This document shows positions 33,753 to 43,370 of a stretch of DNA of 64,000 bases, piece after piece. The notes beneath the pieces are model-generated. The model worked only from the letters and a program-made list of their open reading frames with translations, searched no databases and was not told where the DNA came from. How positions within the stretch are numbered: the first letter of the stretch is position 1; every line of letters starts with the position of its first letter. The stretch is taken from assembly GCF_014202575.1 (NCBI RefSeq), contig NZ_JACHHB010000005.1, positions 1 through 64,000 of the forward strand. The letters are read 5' to 3'. The position numbers were made by a program, and so were the translations under genes. Source of the DNA: Texcoconibacillus texcoconensis (GTDB lineage: Bacteria; Bacillota; Bacilli; Bacillales; Salisediminibacteriaceae).

Positions 33753-35408
33753 TTACCCTCCTAAACGATCGAGGATTTCAGATTTTAAAACGTCAGCTTT
33801 AGGGCCATATATAGCTTGGACGCCTTTATCTTTGACGACAAGCCCCATGGCACCGTTATTCTTCCAATCATCTTCATTTGCTACAACATCTAAATTTTTG
33901 ACAGTTATTCGTAGACGTGTCATACATGCGTCAACTTCAACAATGTTTTCTTTTCCACCAAGAAGTTCGATTACTTGAGCTGCTTGGGAGTTGTCATTTC
34001 CGTCTGTTGTCGCCGCTGCTTCTTGATTGTCACCATTATCGATGTAGTTTCCTTTACGCCCTGGTGTCGGGAGCTTCATCTTTCTAATCATAAAGTTCGC
34101 TATCATATAATTTAATCCGAAAAATACAAGACAAGCAAGCACAAAATTTATTAAATCGCGAGCAATTCCTGCATTAATCATGAGTGGTGTACGCGTTAAC
34201 AGCTCAATGATACCAAAAGAGTGTACGCGAATGTCGATGAAATCAACGATACCAAAAGCAACACCTGTCATCACAGCGTAAACAATATAAAGAAGTGGTG
34301 CTGCGAACATAAACATGAACTCAATTGGTTCAGTAACCCCTGTTAAGAAGACGGCTAATCCTGCAGATAGGAATATGGATTTATATTTCGCTTTTCTGTC
34401 AGGGTCAACATTTTTGTACATTGCATATGCAATACCTGTCAATGCTGCCGTTGAAGTAATTACTTGACCTGCTTTAAAACGAGCCGGTGTAACTTCTTCT
34501 TTTAGTTCATTGTAAAGTTCAGTGTTTCCTTGAATGGAGGCATTGTAAAGGTCCGTTGCCCATGCAAGCCAAAGTGGATCTTGGCCGGCTACAGTTTGTC
34601 CAATGTTAGAACCAGTCTGGATTAAATACGTACCACCAAGTTCCGTATAATTTAGTGGAACAGTCAGCATATGGTGGAGTCCAAATGGAAGCATCAAACG
34701 TTCCACCGTTCCGAAAATAAATGGTGCGATAAATGGAGCGGTGTCTCGTGATGTTGCGATCCACTCTCCAAAGTTGTTTAAAGAGGTTTGAATTGGTGGC
34801 CATGTGAACGCAAGTACAATCGATGTAATGACAGAAGCACCAATTACGGTAAATGGAACGAAACGTTTCCCATTGAAAAATGCAAGAGCATCTGGAAGTT
34901 TATCGAATGTATTAAAACGGTTAAATAAACTAGCGCCTAAAAACCCAGAGATAATTCCGACAAAAACGCCCATATTCAAAGCCGGTGCGCCTAGAACATC
35001 GATGAAGTAATCACTAACAATCATCGTGTTACCTGTTAACGTTTCCACTTTAGCGCCTTCGTCAGCAAGCATATCTCCGTTTACGCCGAAAATCGCACCT
35101 GTAATTCTATTGATAAAGATAAATGCGAGCAATGCGGCAAATGCACCACCAGCACGTTCTTTCGCCCAAGCTCCACCGATTGCAACCGCAAAGAGGATAT
35201 GAAGGTTTCCGATAACGGCCCAACCTATTTCCTCCATAATTTGAGCAACCGTTTGCATAAATGATACATCTGAAACCATTTCTAATGCTTTACCAAGAGA
35301 AATCATAATACCCGCCGCAGGCATAACAGCGACGACAACCATTAAGGCCTTACCAAATTTTTGCCAAAAATCGAATGAAAAAATCGGTAATTGTTTGATT
35401 TTGTCCAT
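33753..35408 (-). CDS. PTS IICB permease, maltose/alpha-glucoside type
   Basis: A 551-residue sugar-specific PTS transporter. Residues about 1-420 are the IIC membrane domain with ten or so helices, including PFIFGTVERLMLPFGLHHM and a GVTEPIEFMFMF motif that marks the glucose superfamily. A linker leads to a IIB domain with the phosphorylated Cys in CMTRLR (about 494). No IIA domain is fused, so a shared glucose IIA is needed. Likeness to MalP/GlvC and the adjoining alpha-glucosidase remnant favour maltose, trehalose or another alpha-glucoside as substrate. A cre-like site lies about 80 bases upstream. Confidence 0.9.
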   Translation of the reverse strand: MDKIKQLPIFSFDFWQKFGKALMVVVAVMPAAGIMISLGKALEMVSDVSFMQTVAQIMEEIGWAVIGNLHILFAVAIGGAWAKERAGGAFAALLAFIFINRITGAIFGVNGDMLADEGAKVETLTGNTMIVSDYFIDVLGAPALNMGVFVGIISGFLGASLFNRFNTFDKLPDALAFFNGKRFVPFTVIGASVITSIVLAFTWPPIQTSLNNFGEWIATSRDTAPFIAPFIFGTVERLMLPFGLHHMLTVPLNYTELGGTYLIQTGSNIGQTVAGQDPLWLAWATDLYNASIQGNTELYNELKEEVTPARFKAGQVITSTAALTGIAYAMYKNVDPDRKAKYKSIFLSAGLAVFLTGVTEPIEFMFMFAAPLLYIVYAVMTGVAFGIVDFIDIRVHSFGIIELLTRTPLMINAGIARDLINFVLACLVFFGLNYMIANFMIRKMKLPTPGRKGNYIDNGDNQEAAATTDGNDNSQAAQVIELLGGKENIVEVDACMTRLRITVKNLDVVANEDDWKNNGAMGLVVKDKGVQAIYGPKADVLKSEILDRLGG

Positions 35409-35486
35409 CTTTAAATTCTCCTCTCCATGTCTTAGGTGTCATTTTTTACATCAATGTGTTGAGTGCTTATCTACTATCCTAAAATG

Positions 35487-35500
35487 TGCAAACGGTTTCG
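35487..35500. promoter_or_regulatory. Candidate cre site upstream of the PTS operon
   Basis: TGCAAACGGTTTCG agrees with the cre consensus at 12 of 14 positions. It lies about 80 bases ahead of the PTS start, compatible with catabolite repression. The rest of 35409-35817 is AT-rich with no other feature recognised. Confidence 0.5.
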
Positions 35501-35817
35501 TTAACTTAGTTACAAAAAATAGTTTAACGAAATATATATAAAACGACAAGGTTTTTTTAAAAGACAGAAAATTCCGTCTGGTAAATAAGCTAATTTAAAA
35601 GGTTTTTTCGTGTATAAAAAATTAAAATGTACTTCTTAGATGAAGTGTTGGAATAGAAAATGTTTTTACGAATAAGTGAAAACCGCAATAAAAAAATTAT
35701 GGAATTTAAGGGAGGGAAAAGGAAATAAGTAACCGTTAAGATAAATGTAACGTTTCGAAAACCGCGAATTCATGAAAGTAACTATCATACTTTCCATTTG
35801 TTATTAGATCAGACCAA

Positions 35818-35851
35818 CAAAACCCCTACCTGATCATCATAAGGTAGGGGT
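35818..35851 (-). terminator. Terminator of yrrS
   Basis: ACCCCTACCT pairs with AGGTAGGGGT; the minus strand continues TTTTGTT. Confidence 0.88.
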
Positions 35852-35911
35852 CGTTCATTCTCCATTCCATGTCATGTACGTATGCATCATCATATATATC
35901 CAAAAGGGGCT

Positions 35912-36574
35912 CTACCTGTAGTTATTTTCCTCCAGTTTTTCAATGGATACAGGCATCCACCCTTCATTTGTCACCCATTCGAGTCTAACTTCATAAGGGG
36001 TGTTTGCATTTTCTGATCTTCCAACAATACCTTTCGCACTTTGAGGATCGCCACCATTACCCAGGTGCCAAATCGTCATCTCATCTTCATCAAGGCCAGT
36101 CGCATAAACAATCGCCTCTACCATCTCAGCCCAATTAAGAGAATCCATGTCATAAGAAGCACGAAATTCATCGTCTACCTCTTGTTCTGTACCGATCGGC
36201 TCCCATTCTCCTTCGCTATGATCAGAATCAGGGCTTGTCTCATCTTCATCTTCACTCTCAACAGCCTCTTCTTCAGAGCCGTTAATTTCTTCTTCTACTC
36301 CATTCTGATCGTCATTAATTCCACCTGTTTCGCTCTCTTCTTCAGATACATCTCCTCGTTCATCATCAGATGATTCTTCCTCATCGATCAATTCTGTCTC
36401 TTCTTCTGGATCATCGATCGATGCTTGGTCAGACGGACCTCCAAAGAACAGTTGATACCCTAAAAACAATATCGCGATGACAACAACAATGATGGCTATA
36501 TTTAAGATATTACTAATTTTCTTTTTGCGACGCATATCTGAACGGCGTAGTCCATAACTATTGTATTCGGTCAT
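35912..36574 (-). CDS. yrrS: YrrS-like DUF1510 membrane protein
   Basis: A 220-residue protein: short charged N-terminus (MRRKKK), one membrane helix (about 23-43), a long acidic Glu/Asp/Ser linker (about 48-130) and the C-terminal DUF1510 domain (about 135-220, with DSLNWAEMVEAIVYATG and WHLGNGGDPQSAKGIVG). ATG 36574 has GAGGAGG six bases upstream; 57 more in-frame residues ahead of it would run through the greA terminator and are rejected. In B. subtilis yrrS also follows greA and lies beside pbpI; a cell-envelope role is supposed but unproven. Confidence 0.9.
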   Translation of the reverse strand: MTEYNSYGLRRSDMRRKKKISNILNIAIIVVVIAILFLGYQLFFGGPSDQASIDDPEEETELIDEEESSDDERGDVSEEESETGGINDDQNGVEEEINGSEEEAVESEDEDETSPDSDHSEGEWEPIGTEQEVDDEFRASYDMDSLNWAEMVEAIVYATGLDEDEMTIWHLGNGGDPQSAKGIVGRSENANTPYEVRLEWVTNEGWMPVSIEKLEENNYR

Positions 36575-36718
36575 ATTTTTCCTCCTCGTCATCCCTAGGT
36601 GGTTTGAATGTTTGCTAAAATTACCTTCTTCATTATTATAAGATAAGTCCATACAGAATTCGAGACGAACTTTTCTATCATTTTTAAGAGAAGGGCTCAC
36701 TATTCTTTTTTTGCAACC

Positions 36719-36750
36719 AAAAAAGCGTGATCCTCTATGGATCACGCCAA
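36719..36750 (-). terminator. Terminator of greA
   Basis: GCGTGATCC pairs with GGATCACGC, followed by six T on the minus strand, five bases behind the greA stop codon. Confidence 0.92.
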
Positions 36751-36754
36751 TTTA

Positions 36755-37228
36755 TTATTTTACTTCCATAATTTCAACTTCCATGTCGCCACCTGGTGTT
36801 TGTACATTTACTTTTTCACCAACAGATTTACCTAAAAGGCTTTGTGCCATCGGTGAATCATTAGAAATTTTTCCTTCGAATGGGTCAGCTTCAGCACGGC
36901 CCACGATCGTATATGCTTCCACATCGCCATCTGGCAACTCTTTAAACTTCACAGAACGACCAAGCGCGACTTCAGAACCATTTCCGTTATCTTCTGAGAT
37001 GATTTCTGCATTTCGAATCATAGACTCAACTTGTGAAATACGCCCTTCAACGAAAGCCTGTTCATCTTTTGCCGCATCGTACTCAGAGTTCTCCGATAAA
37101 TCACCAAAACTACGGGCAATTTTTATACGTTCAACGACTTCTTTACGTCGTTCTGTCTTTAGATACTCTAATTCTTCTTCTAGCTTTTGTTTCCCCTCTA
37201 GTGTCATATAGTGCTTTTCTTCTGCCAT
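36755..37228 (-). CDS. greA: Transcription elongation factor GreA
   Basis: A 157-residue factor that stimulates RNA polymerase to cleave backtracked transcripts. The N-terminal coiled coil (about 5-75, with the acidic tip [13 protein letters not shown]) enters the secondary channel, and the C-terminal FKBP-like domain ends [18 protein letters not shown]. Length and sequence are typical. ATG 37228 with AAGGAGTG upstream is used; eight in-frame residues before it are ignored. It lies 408 bases behind udk, further than in B. subtilis. Confidence 0.97.
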   Translation of the reverse strand: MAEEKHYMTLEGKQKLEEELEYLKTERRKEVVERIKIARSFGDLSENSEYDAAKDEQAFVEGRISQVESMIRNAEIISEDNGNGSEVALGRSVKFKELPDGDVEAYTIVGRAEADPFEGKISNDSPMAQSLLGKSVGEKVNVQTPGGDMEVEIMEVK

Positions 37229-37420
37229 GTTATGGTCACTCCTTACCAACAATGATTAACTTGAAACATTTTCATTTTTAAAAGGTGGAACGCTTTCAAG
37301 ATACCTTATTAACAGAATGGATTTCATCATGTGTGTCCACCTGTTTTTCTTTAGTTACCTATTTTCATAAAGGTAACGATGGACGTTTCCTGCACTCACT
37401 TCCTACCAATATAAAACGGC

Positions 37421-37495
37421 GTCGCTTTCGATACTTGAAAGCGACTGTTCAGACATCGCAAGCAAAAGAACTTGACAAAACAAGTTCTCTTTGCT
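37421..37495. other. Two strong hairpins between udk and greA
   Basis: GTCGCTTTC (37421-37429) pairs with GAAAGCGAC (37437-37445), and AGCAAAAGAACTTG (37461-37474) with CAAGTTCTCTTTGCT (37481-37495). Neither is followed by a clear T run. They fill the middle of the 37229-37636 gap and might be an attenuator, processing site or 5' leader structure of greA. Nothing else was recognised in this gap. Confidence 0.6.
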
Positions 37496-37636
37496 CGCTA
37501 TATTGTCTATTTATTTTAGTCATCGGATAACGAAGGAGAGGATCTAGAATATCTTAATCAGTTTGACAATGACAGTCAACAGATTAGGTGCTACGATCCT
37601 TATTTTTGGAACATCCTATTTATGACAACAATCGTA

Positions 37637-38272
37637 TTACAAAATGACTTTTTCTTCAAGGATTCGTTGGATTTTTGTTGCCATTAAATCGATAGCGACT
37701 CGATTTTGTCCCCCTTCAGGGATAATGACATCCGCATAGCGCTTCGTCGGTTCGATGAATTGTTCATGCATAGGTCGAACGACTGATGAATATTGTTCAA
37801 TGACTGACTCAATTGTACGCCCTCGTTCTTCAATGTCACGAACGAGTCTTCTCATCAAGCGAACATCAGCATCCGTATCAACAAATACCTTAATGTCCAT
37901 TAAATCGCGTAAGCGGCTATCTTCAAGGATCAAAATCCCTTCAAGGATAATCACATCACGCGGTTCAACATGAACGACGCGATTTGACCGTGTATGATTC
38001 GCATAATCATATACTGGTTTATCAATCGGTTCATAACGCAGAAGTTGCGTTAATTGCTGTAACAAAAGATCCGTATCAAACGCTAAAGGATGGTCGTAAT
38101 TCGTTTGTAGACGCTCGTCCATAGAGTGATCACTTTGATCTTTATAATAGGAATCATGTTCTATCATCAGGATGGAATTTTCTTGAAATTGGCGGTAAAT
38201 TTCATTGGCTACCGTTGTCTTACCGGAGCCTGAACCTCCTGCCACACCGATGACAACAGGTCTTTTGTTCAT
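37637..38272 (-). CDS. udk: Uridine kinase
   Basis: A 211-residue P-loop kinase of the pyrimidine salvage pathway that phosphorylates uridine and cytidine. Walker [10 protein letters not shown] is at about residues 12-20; the DHPLAFD and YDYANHTRS segments and ILEGIL are typical of Udk. The ATG overlaps the final base of the trhP2 stop codon, so the two are translated as a coupled pair. GGGAG lies upstream. The order trmR-trhP1-trhP2-udk-greA is that of B. subtilis. Confidence 0.97.
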   Translation of the reverse strand: MNKRPVVIGVAGGSGSGKTTVANEIYRQFQENSILMIEHDSYYKDQSDHSMDERLQTNYDHPLAFDTDLLLQQLTQLLRYEPIDKPVYDYANHTRSNRVVHVEPRDVIILEGILILEDSRLRDLMDIKVFVDTDADVRLMRRLVRDIEERGRTIESVIEQYSSVVRPMHEQFIEPTKRYADVIIPEGGQNRVAIDLMATKIQRILEEKVIL

Positions 38273-39546
38273 TATAATGCTCCCTTTCTCATCATGTTAT
38301 TTGGATATACGGGACGATCAACTTTAAATTGAACAATTTGCAATGGATGGCGAGCGGCATCGATTTCTTCTCCTTCTTCATCCCAAAGCTTGTCGACTGT
38401 CATTTTAAAGTTGTCAATCTCTGGTCCAAAGAATTCAATTTCGTCCCCTGGTTTAAAGTGATTACGTTGTTGCAGGGTGACGATCCCGTTGTTCTCATCA
38501 TAATCTAACACAAGACCCGCAAAATCGAAAGAAGTTTTTTGTGTATGAGTATTAAACATTTGTTCTTCATACCCTGGCGTATTTTCAAAAAAGGCTGGTG
38601 CTGTAGGACGATTCGCACACTTTTCAAGTTCTTGCAACCACTTCGGATCGATCTTAAAGTTATCTGGATCTTCACAATACGCATCGATCACCTTACGATA
38701 TACAGAAACAACGGTTGCTACATAATGAATCGATTTCATTCGCCCTTCAATTTTTAAACTGTCAATGCCTGCATCAACAAGTTTTGGAATCGATTCTATA
38801 AGATTTAAATCCTTAGGACTCATCGCAAATGGTGCATCGTCTTCTGAGTACAATTGTTTCTTTTCTTTGGACACTCCTGGTAAGTCATCTTCATAAAGGT
38901 AATAGTCCCAACGACAAGATTGGCAACACCCACCCCGGTTCGAGTCACGAGCCGTCATATGGTTACTCAATGTACAACGACCAGAATACGCAATACACAT
39001 TGCACCGTGAATAAATGTTTCGATTTCAATATCAACATTTTTTTTCATTTCGAGCATTTCTTCTAAACCAACTTCACGAGCTAAAACGACACGTTCTAAC
39101 CCTTCTTCTTTCCAAAACTTCACCCCTTGCCAGTTCGTGAGTGATTGTTGGGTAGATAAATGAACTTCAAGTTTCGGGGCGAAGCGTTTTGAGGTTTCGA
39201 TAATCAATGGGTCAGCGACAATTATGCCCGTGACACCAACGCGCTCGAGGTCTTGCAAATACGCATCTAATCCGTCCATATTTTCATTATGAGCAATAAT
39301 GTTTGTCGTCACGTATACTTTCGCACCATACTGATCGGCAAAGCGCACTCCTTCAGCCATTTCCTCAATCGAAAAGTTTCCTGCATTAGAACGGAGTCCG
39401 AATTCTTGCCCACCGATAAATACAGCATCAGCACCGTAGTGAATCGCAATTTTTAATTTTTCTAGATTACCTGCTGGCGCAAGCAGTTCTGGCTTCTTAG
39501 TTATTTTTCGCTTTGTTGCTTCTGTTCGCTCAAGCGTTTGTTCCAT
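38272..39546 (-). CDS. trhP2: U32-family tRNA hydroxylation protein TrhP2 (YrrO)
   Basis: A 424-residue protein of the U32 'peptidase' family. The family signature is clear: [19 protein letters not shown] at about residues 172-190, with further Cys (CCQSC) that can hold an iron-sulfur cluster. In B. subtilis YrrO/TrhP2 works with YrrN/TrhP1 to hydroxylate wobble uridine 34 in tRNA using prephenate, ahead of methylation by TrmR; collagenase activity is the older label. GGGAGGAAAG precedes the ATG. It lies 18 bases after trhP1 and overlaps udk by one base. Confidence 0.93.
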   Translation of the reverse strand: MEQTLERTEATKRKITKKPELLAPAGNLEKLKIAIHYGADAVFIGGQEFGLRSNAGNFSIEEMAEGVRFADQYGAKVYVTTNIIAHNENMDGLDAYLQDLERVGVTGIIVADPLIIETSKRFAPKLEVHLSTQQSLTNWQGVKFWKEEGLERVVLAREVGLEEMLEMKKNVDIEIETFIHGAMCIAYSGRCTLSNHMTARDSNRGGCCQSCRWDYYLYEDDLPGVSKEKKQLYSEDDAPFAMSPKDLNLIESIPKLVDAGIDSLKIEGRMKSIHYVATVVSVYRKVIDAYCEDPDNFKIDPKWLQELEKCANRPTAPAFFENTPGYEEQMFNTHTQKTSFDFAGLVLDYDENNGIVTLQQRNHFKPGDEIEFFGPEIDNFKMTVDKLWDEEGEEIDAARHPLQIVQFKVDRPVYPNNMMRKGAL

Positions 39547-39564
39547 TATGCTTTCCTCCCTTAC

Positions 39565-40500
39565 TTAATAGACCGTTTCCTTAAAGAAGAATCCTGTATC
39601 GAGATCGCGACTTTCTGGTTGTAGCTTTTGTGCTCGTTCAAGATAGTCGTCTTTTTTGTCTGTATATATCGACTCATCGGACAAGTAGTCATCAATGGCC
39701 TCACGATAAAGAGCAGTAACCTTTGTAATATAATCCGCTGTTTTTAAAATGCCATCGATTTTAAAACTATCGACACCTGCCTCTAGCATGTCTTCTAGTT
39801 CATCAATAATGCACATATCCTTCGCACTCATAATATGTGTACCATTTTCGTCTTCGTAGATTGGGTAACGCGCATCACGCTCTGGGTCATAAATGACAAG
39901 CGAACGATCCTTACTGCGCCCTTCTACAGATAAGTTTTTCCCTTGGAATTCCATATAATTCCCGACAAGGGTACGTTTTGATTGAAACATACATGTCATG
40001 CCATGGACTTGAACTTCAATTTCCACTTCAGCGTTTTCCTTAATTTCAACAATCGAATCCATATTTAATTCACGAGCAAGCACAGCTCGCTTTGCCCCTT
40101 TACGTCCCCAGTAGTTAGCAGTGTACCAATTCGTCGCGGTCATTTCTGTATTCCAATGCAAATCAATAGAAAGCCCTTCTTGTTTAGCAATCATTAGCAC
40201 GCCTGGGTCACCAAAAACGACTGCATCAACACCGACTTTTTCCAGGAACGTTAAGTAGTCTGGTAATTCTGGTAAGGTGTCGTTGTGAAATAGCGCGTTA
40301 ACAGCTACATACACAAAACCATTGAATTGACGGGCAATCTTAACCGTTTCTGCAATTTCATCTCTATTGAACGATTCAGGTAGGCGTAAACCGTATCTTT
40401 CTTCGCCAATCATCACAGCTGTTGCCCCTGCTTCAAACACTTCACGAACATGCTCAACGGAGATAGGGGTTACAAGAAGTTCCGGTTTTTTATCTGACAT
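39565..40500 (-). CDS. trhP1: U32-family tRNA hydroxylation protein TrhP1 (YrrN)
   Basis: A 311-residue, shorter U32-family protein. It matches the smaller member of the pair: KPELLVTPISVEHVREVFEAGA at the start (in part), VHGMTCMFQSKRTLVGNY in the signature region, SMEFQGKN-like stretch and a SFKIDGILKTADYITKVT segment. It lacks most of the Cys found in TrhP2. It is expected to act with TrhP2 in 5-hydroxyuridine formation at tRNA position 34. Two adjacent ATG codons (40503 and 40500) follow GTGGTGAAAG; the second has better spacing. It sits between trmR and trhP2. Confidence 0.92.
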   Translation of the reverse strand: MSDKKPELLVTPISVEHVREVFEAGATAVMIGEERYGLRLPESFNRDEIAETVKIARQFNGFVYVAVNALFHNDTLPELPDYLTFLEKVGVDAVVFGDPGVLMIAKQEGLSIDLHWNTEMTATNWYTANYWGRKGAKRAVLARELNMDSIVEIKENAEVEIEVQVHGMTCMFQSKRTLVGNYMEFQGKNLSVEGRSKDRSLVIYDPERDARYPIYEDENGTHIMSAKDMCIIDELEDMLEAGVDSFKIDGILKTADYITKVTALYREAIDDYLSDESIYTDKKDDYLERAQKLQPESRDLDTGFFFKETVY

Positions 40501-40538
40501 CATCTTTCACCACTTTCTAGAAATCAAATCCATCTATA

Positions 40539-41186
40539 TCAATATTTTTTTTGACTAACGAGCAATCCATCACCGATAGGGTAGATCATAGAATGAAAAC
40601 GCTCGTCACTCATAATCCGCTTATTAAAGCGGTCAATTTTTTTAATCATCTGTCTTAATCCACGTGTTTCTGCTTCCACCTCTCCAGTAACATATCCTTT
40701 AAATAAGACATTGTCACTGATGATAAGACCACCTATCTTAACTAACGGCTCAAATGTATCAAAAAACGCGTCATATTTCCCTTTGGCAGCATCGATAAAT
40801 AAGACATCATATGGCGCATTTTTCTTTACTGACGCAACGTGATCAAAAGCATCTCCTTCGAAAAGTGTGATCTTGTTAGCAAAGGAAGAACGATCAATAA
40901 ATGAACGTGCCTCTTTAGCACGCTGATCGTCCTTTTCAATCGTTGTTACATGAGCTCCATCTACATTTGCGACAAATTGTAATGCAGAATAACCAATCGC
41001 CGCTCCAACCTCTAAAATTTGCGTCGTTTTATGCAGATTCAATAGTTGTATGATTGCACAGAGGCCATCTTTCTCTATAATTGGCACTTCATTGATATTT
41101 GCGTACTGCTCCATTTCTTTAAACAAAGCAGTTGAAGGGGGTAAGAGAGACGTGATATAAGAACCTGTTTCATTAGCATTCCACAT
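40539..41186 (-). CDS. trmR: tRNA 5-hydroxyuridine methyltransferase TrmR (YrrM)
   Basis: A 215-residue SAM-dependent O-methyltransferase of the catechol-OMT fold. The SAM loop ILEVGAAIGYSALQF lies near residue 58, and the DVLFIDAAKGKY and GGLIISDNVL motifs hold the metal and substrate region. In B. subtilis YrrM/TrmR converts 5-hydroxyuridine to 5-methoxyuridine at the wobble position. ATG 41186 with AAGGTGG eight bases upstream is preferred to a GTG at 41198. It heads trmR-trhP1-trhP2-udk. Confidence 0.92.
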   Translation of the reverse strand: MWNANETGSYITSLLPPSTALFKEMEQYANINEVPIIEKDGLCAIIQLLNLHKTTQILEVGAAIGYSALQFVANVDGAHVTTIEKDDQRAKEARSFIDRSSFANKITLFEGDAFDHVASVKKNAPYDVLFIDAAKGKYDAFFDTFEPLVKIGGLIISDNVLFKGYVTGEVEAETRGLRQMIKKIDRFNKRIMSDERFHSMIYPIGDGLLVSQKKY

Positions 41187-41349
41187 TCGTTGTACCACCT
41201 TATCATTCTTGTCTTTTTAAAAGGTTCTCAAAATGGCAAAAGATCATTACCGCTTTTTAAAACCTTGTTTTGAACAGACATTTCCACCATTATTAACAAC
41301 GCAAATGTGTTATTAACCTAGATGCAACGTCTGATTTTAACATAAATAG

Positions 41350-41382
41350 AAAGAGAATGCGACTTAAGCACATTCCCTTTCA
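41350..41382 (-). terminator. Probable terminator of mltG
   Basis: On the minus strand, GGGAATGTG pairs with CGCATTCTC (imperfect), followed by a T-rich stretch. It lies 30 bases behind the mltG stop. Confidence 0.55.
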
Positions 41383-41411
41383 ATCATTTACACTAATCCA
41401 CCGTTTTTTCA

Positions 41412-42539
41412 TTAGTTAGCGTTATCACGATGTTCCTCTAACACTTGTTGATGTTCTGGATACGTTTCAGAAAAGAATACGTTGTCTTCCGTATGATAGA
41501 AATATTGATAATCGTGTATTTCTGGCATTAACGCTGCTTCTATCGATTTATCCCCAGGATTATTAATCGGCCCCACTGGTAAACCAGGGTATTCATACGT
41601 GTTATAAGGTGAATCGATCGTTAGATGTTTATTTAGCGTTCGCGAAAGCCTCTCTTCGTGCGCGTATGATACCGTCGGATCCATCTGGAGTGCCATGCCT
41701 TTCTCTAATCGATTATATAAGACACCTGAGATCGTTGCTCGTTCGTCGTCATGCGCTGCTTCTCCTTCAATAATTGAAGCCATTGTAAGGATTTCATGAT
41801 ATGAATATTCACTTTCTTCTAGTTGATTCTCAAATTGAAATACAGCATTTTGTGTTCGGCGGATCATTTCCTCAATGATTTCCTCTTGTGATGCGTCTTC
41901 ATCTACAAAATCATGTCTTGCCGGGAATAGGTACCCTTCTAGCGGCCAACGAATCGACCCTTCCAAAACATCGTCGCTAAGTATTTCAAATTGATCGATC
42001 AGCGTCTCAATATATTCTTCATCAGAAACGAGTTCCAATAATTCCTCATATTCATGATCTGTTTCTTCTGCTACAACCTCTAGCGTTTCTTCTAACCAAT
42101 ATCCTTCTGGAATTGTAAACGATAACTCATAATCCTCATAAACGGTACCATCTTTTAAGGAAGCGATGAGCTCATCTATGCTCATGGCTGGAGTGAGTTC
42201 GTACGTACCAGCTTGAAACCCCGCCTCACCTCGGAAACGTACGTAATAACTAAAAATCGTAGCACTTCGTATCACACCCTCATCCTCAAGAATCTCACCG
42301 ATTGTTGAAGAATTTGACCCAATAGGTATCTCTACTTCAATCGTTTCTTCAGCTTCTTCGTCAAGTGGCCCTAGTGCTGATTGGACATAATAATAACTAA
42401 AAATACTACCAATAAGAACGAGTAAAAATAAAGAACCGACCGTAATTAAAACAATTTTTCTTACAGTTTTCGCCTCTTTTTCACGTTCTTTTATTGTATC
42501 TTTTTTGGAATTTTGATTATTGTCTTTAGAATCCGTCAC
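41412..42539 (-). CDS. mltG: Endolytic peptidoglycan transglycosylase MltG (YrrL)
   Basis: A 375-residue membrane-anchored enzyme that cuts nascent glycan strands. A charged cytoplasmic tail (about 1-36), one membrane helix (about 37-58), a LysM-like stretch (about 75-140) and the YceG/MltG catalytic domain follow. The catalytic Glu lies in MASIIEGEA at about residue 256, followed by the typical SGVLYNRL and LPVGPINNPG. GTG 42539 with AAAGGAGG seven bases upstream is chosen; a longer frame would run into the repeat at 42672. Confidence 0.95.
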   Translation of the reverse strand: MTDSKDNNQNSKKDTIKEREKEAKTVRKIVLITVGSLFLLVLIGSIFSYYYVQSALGPLDEEAEETIEVEIPIGSNSSTIGEILEDEGVIRSATIFSYYVRFRGEAGFQAGTYELTPAMSIDELIASLKDGTVYEDYELSFTIPEGYWLEETLEVVAEETDHEYEELLELVSDEEYIETLIDQFEILSDDVLEGSIRWPLEGYLFPARHDFVDEDASQEEIIEEMIRRTQNAVFQFENQLEESEYSYHEILTMASIIEGEAAHDDERATISGVLYNRLEKGMALQMDPTVSYAHEERLSRTLNKHLTIDSPYNTYEYPGLPVGPINNPGDKSIEAALMPEIHDYQYFYHTEDNVFFSETYPEHQQVLEEHRDNAN

Positions 42540-42671
42540 ATTCCTTCCTCCTTTCACCTCATCCATTATACTACAACTCGCAAAATTTTCGAGATCGTGT
42601 CGAAAAAACATTGAGTATTCTTTATCATGAAAAATCGTTTTATTCTTATACAATAAGTCGAAAGATGAATG

Positions 42672-42926
42672 AATTTCATAATAGATGATGTAAAGATCAT
42701 TTCCAAACATTGATTGTGATTTTCACTGCAGGCGGACGCTTTCCCAAGGGCTTGTCTTCAGCTAAATTCAGCTTAACAAACCGTGGCTGAATTGGATCTT
42801 CAGACTGCGCTCATCCTTTGGGCGTCGCCGCCTTTCGTTTCAATCACTTCGTTTCAAAACAAACGTTAACCTTCGTGATAACTGATTACATTCGTGATAT
42901 TTGTTAAAACCCTTCATTATGAAATT
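42672..42926. repeat. MITE-like element, copy 2
   Basis: A 255-base element bounded by perfect 11-base inverted repeats, AATTTCATAAT and ATTATGAAATT. The interior matches 11311-11567 closely apart from two short insertions or deletions. Nested arms (GGCGGACG with CGTCGCC) give strong secondary structure. It is non-coding and lies between yrzB and mltG, where it makes up most of the 469-base gap. Confidence 0.85.
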
Positions 42927-42949
42927 GGTTCAAATGATAAAATTTCATA

Positions 42950-42993
42950 AAAAAACGAGGCGATGACCGTTTGCAGTCATTGCGCCTCGTTTT
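42950..42993 (-). terminator. Terminator of the alaS-ireB-yrrK-yrzB unit
   Basis: AAACGAGGCG pairs with CGCCTCGTTT through a near-continuous stem (inner ATGACNG/NGTCAT), followed by seven T on the minus strand. Confidence 0.92.
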
Positions 42994-43008
42994 GTTCGCA
43001 AAGCCTTA

Positions 43009-43320
43009 TTAAACTTCGTTGTTTTCGGACATTTCAATGTACGTATTTAACATTTCTTCGACCATATTCCATTCCTCTTCATCCTCGATCGGAATAAGAG
43101 AAAGCTCACCTTCATCATTCTCTTCATAACGAAAAGCATGAACCTCGACTTCTTCTTCTTCGTTATCTTGTGATCCTTCTGGAACAAGAACCATGTAAGA
43201 GTTTTCCGTTTCATCTACGTCAAATGTGAATAACACTTCAAATAAATGTTCGTCACCATTTTCATCAGGGATCACTACACGTTCTTGTTCAGTTGGTTGG
43301 TTAATCTTTGATTGATCCAT
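43009..43320 (-). CDS. yrzB: YrzB-like DUF1292 protein
   Basis: A 103-residue, strongly acidic cytosolic protein of the DUF1292 family, with the usual VVIPDENGDEHLFEVLFTFDV opening in part, a YMVLVP strand and an ending rich in Glu. The function is not known. Its position after yrrK and before mltG is the same in many Firmicutes. GCGAGGG lies upstream of the ATG. Confidence 0.92.
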   Translation of the reverse strand: MDQSKINQPTEQERVVIPDENGDEHLFEVLFTFDVDETENSYMVLVPEGSQDNEEEEVEVHAFRYEENDEGELSLIPIEDEEEWNMVEEMLNTYIEMSENNEV

Positions 43321-43370
43321 TTTATTCCCTCGCTTTTGTTTATAATCTTTGCTGCTAGCTGCAAATTCAC

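Noticed and set aside
36575-36745. 57-residue N-terminal extension of YrrS
   Set aside because: It would include the greA terminator; a strong ribosome binding site supports the later start.
42540-42710. 57-residue N-terminal extension of MltG
   Set aside because: It runs into the MITE-like element, and GTG 42539 has an excellent ribosome binding site.
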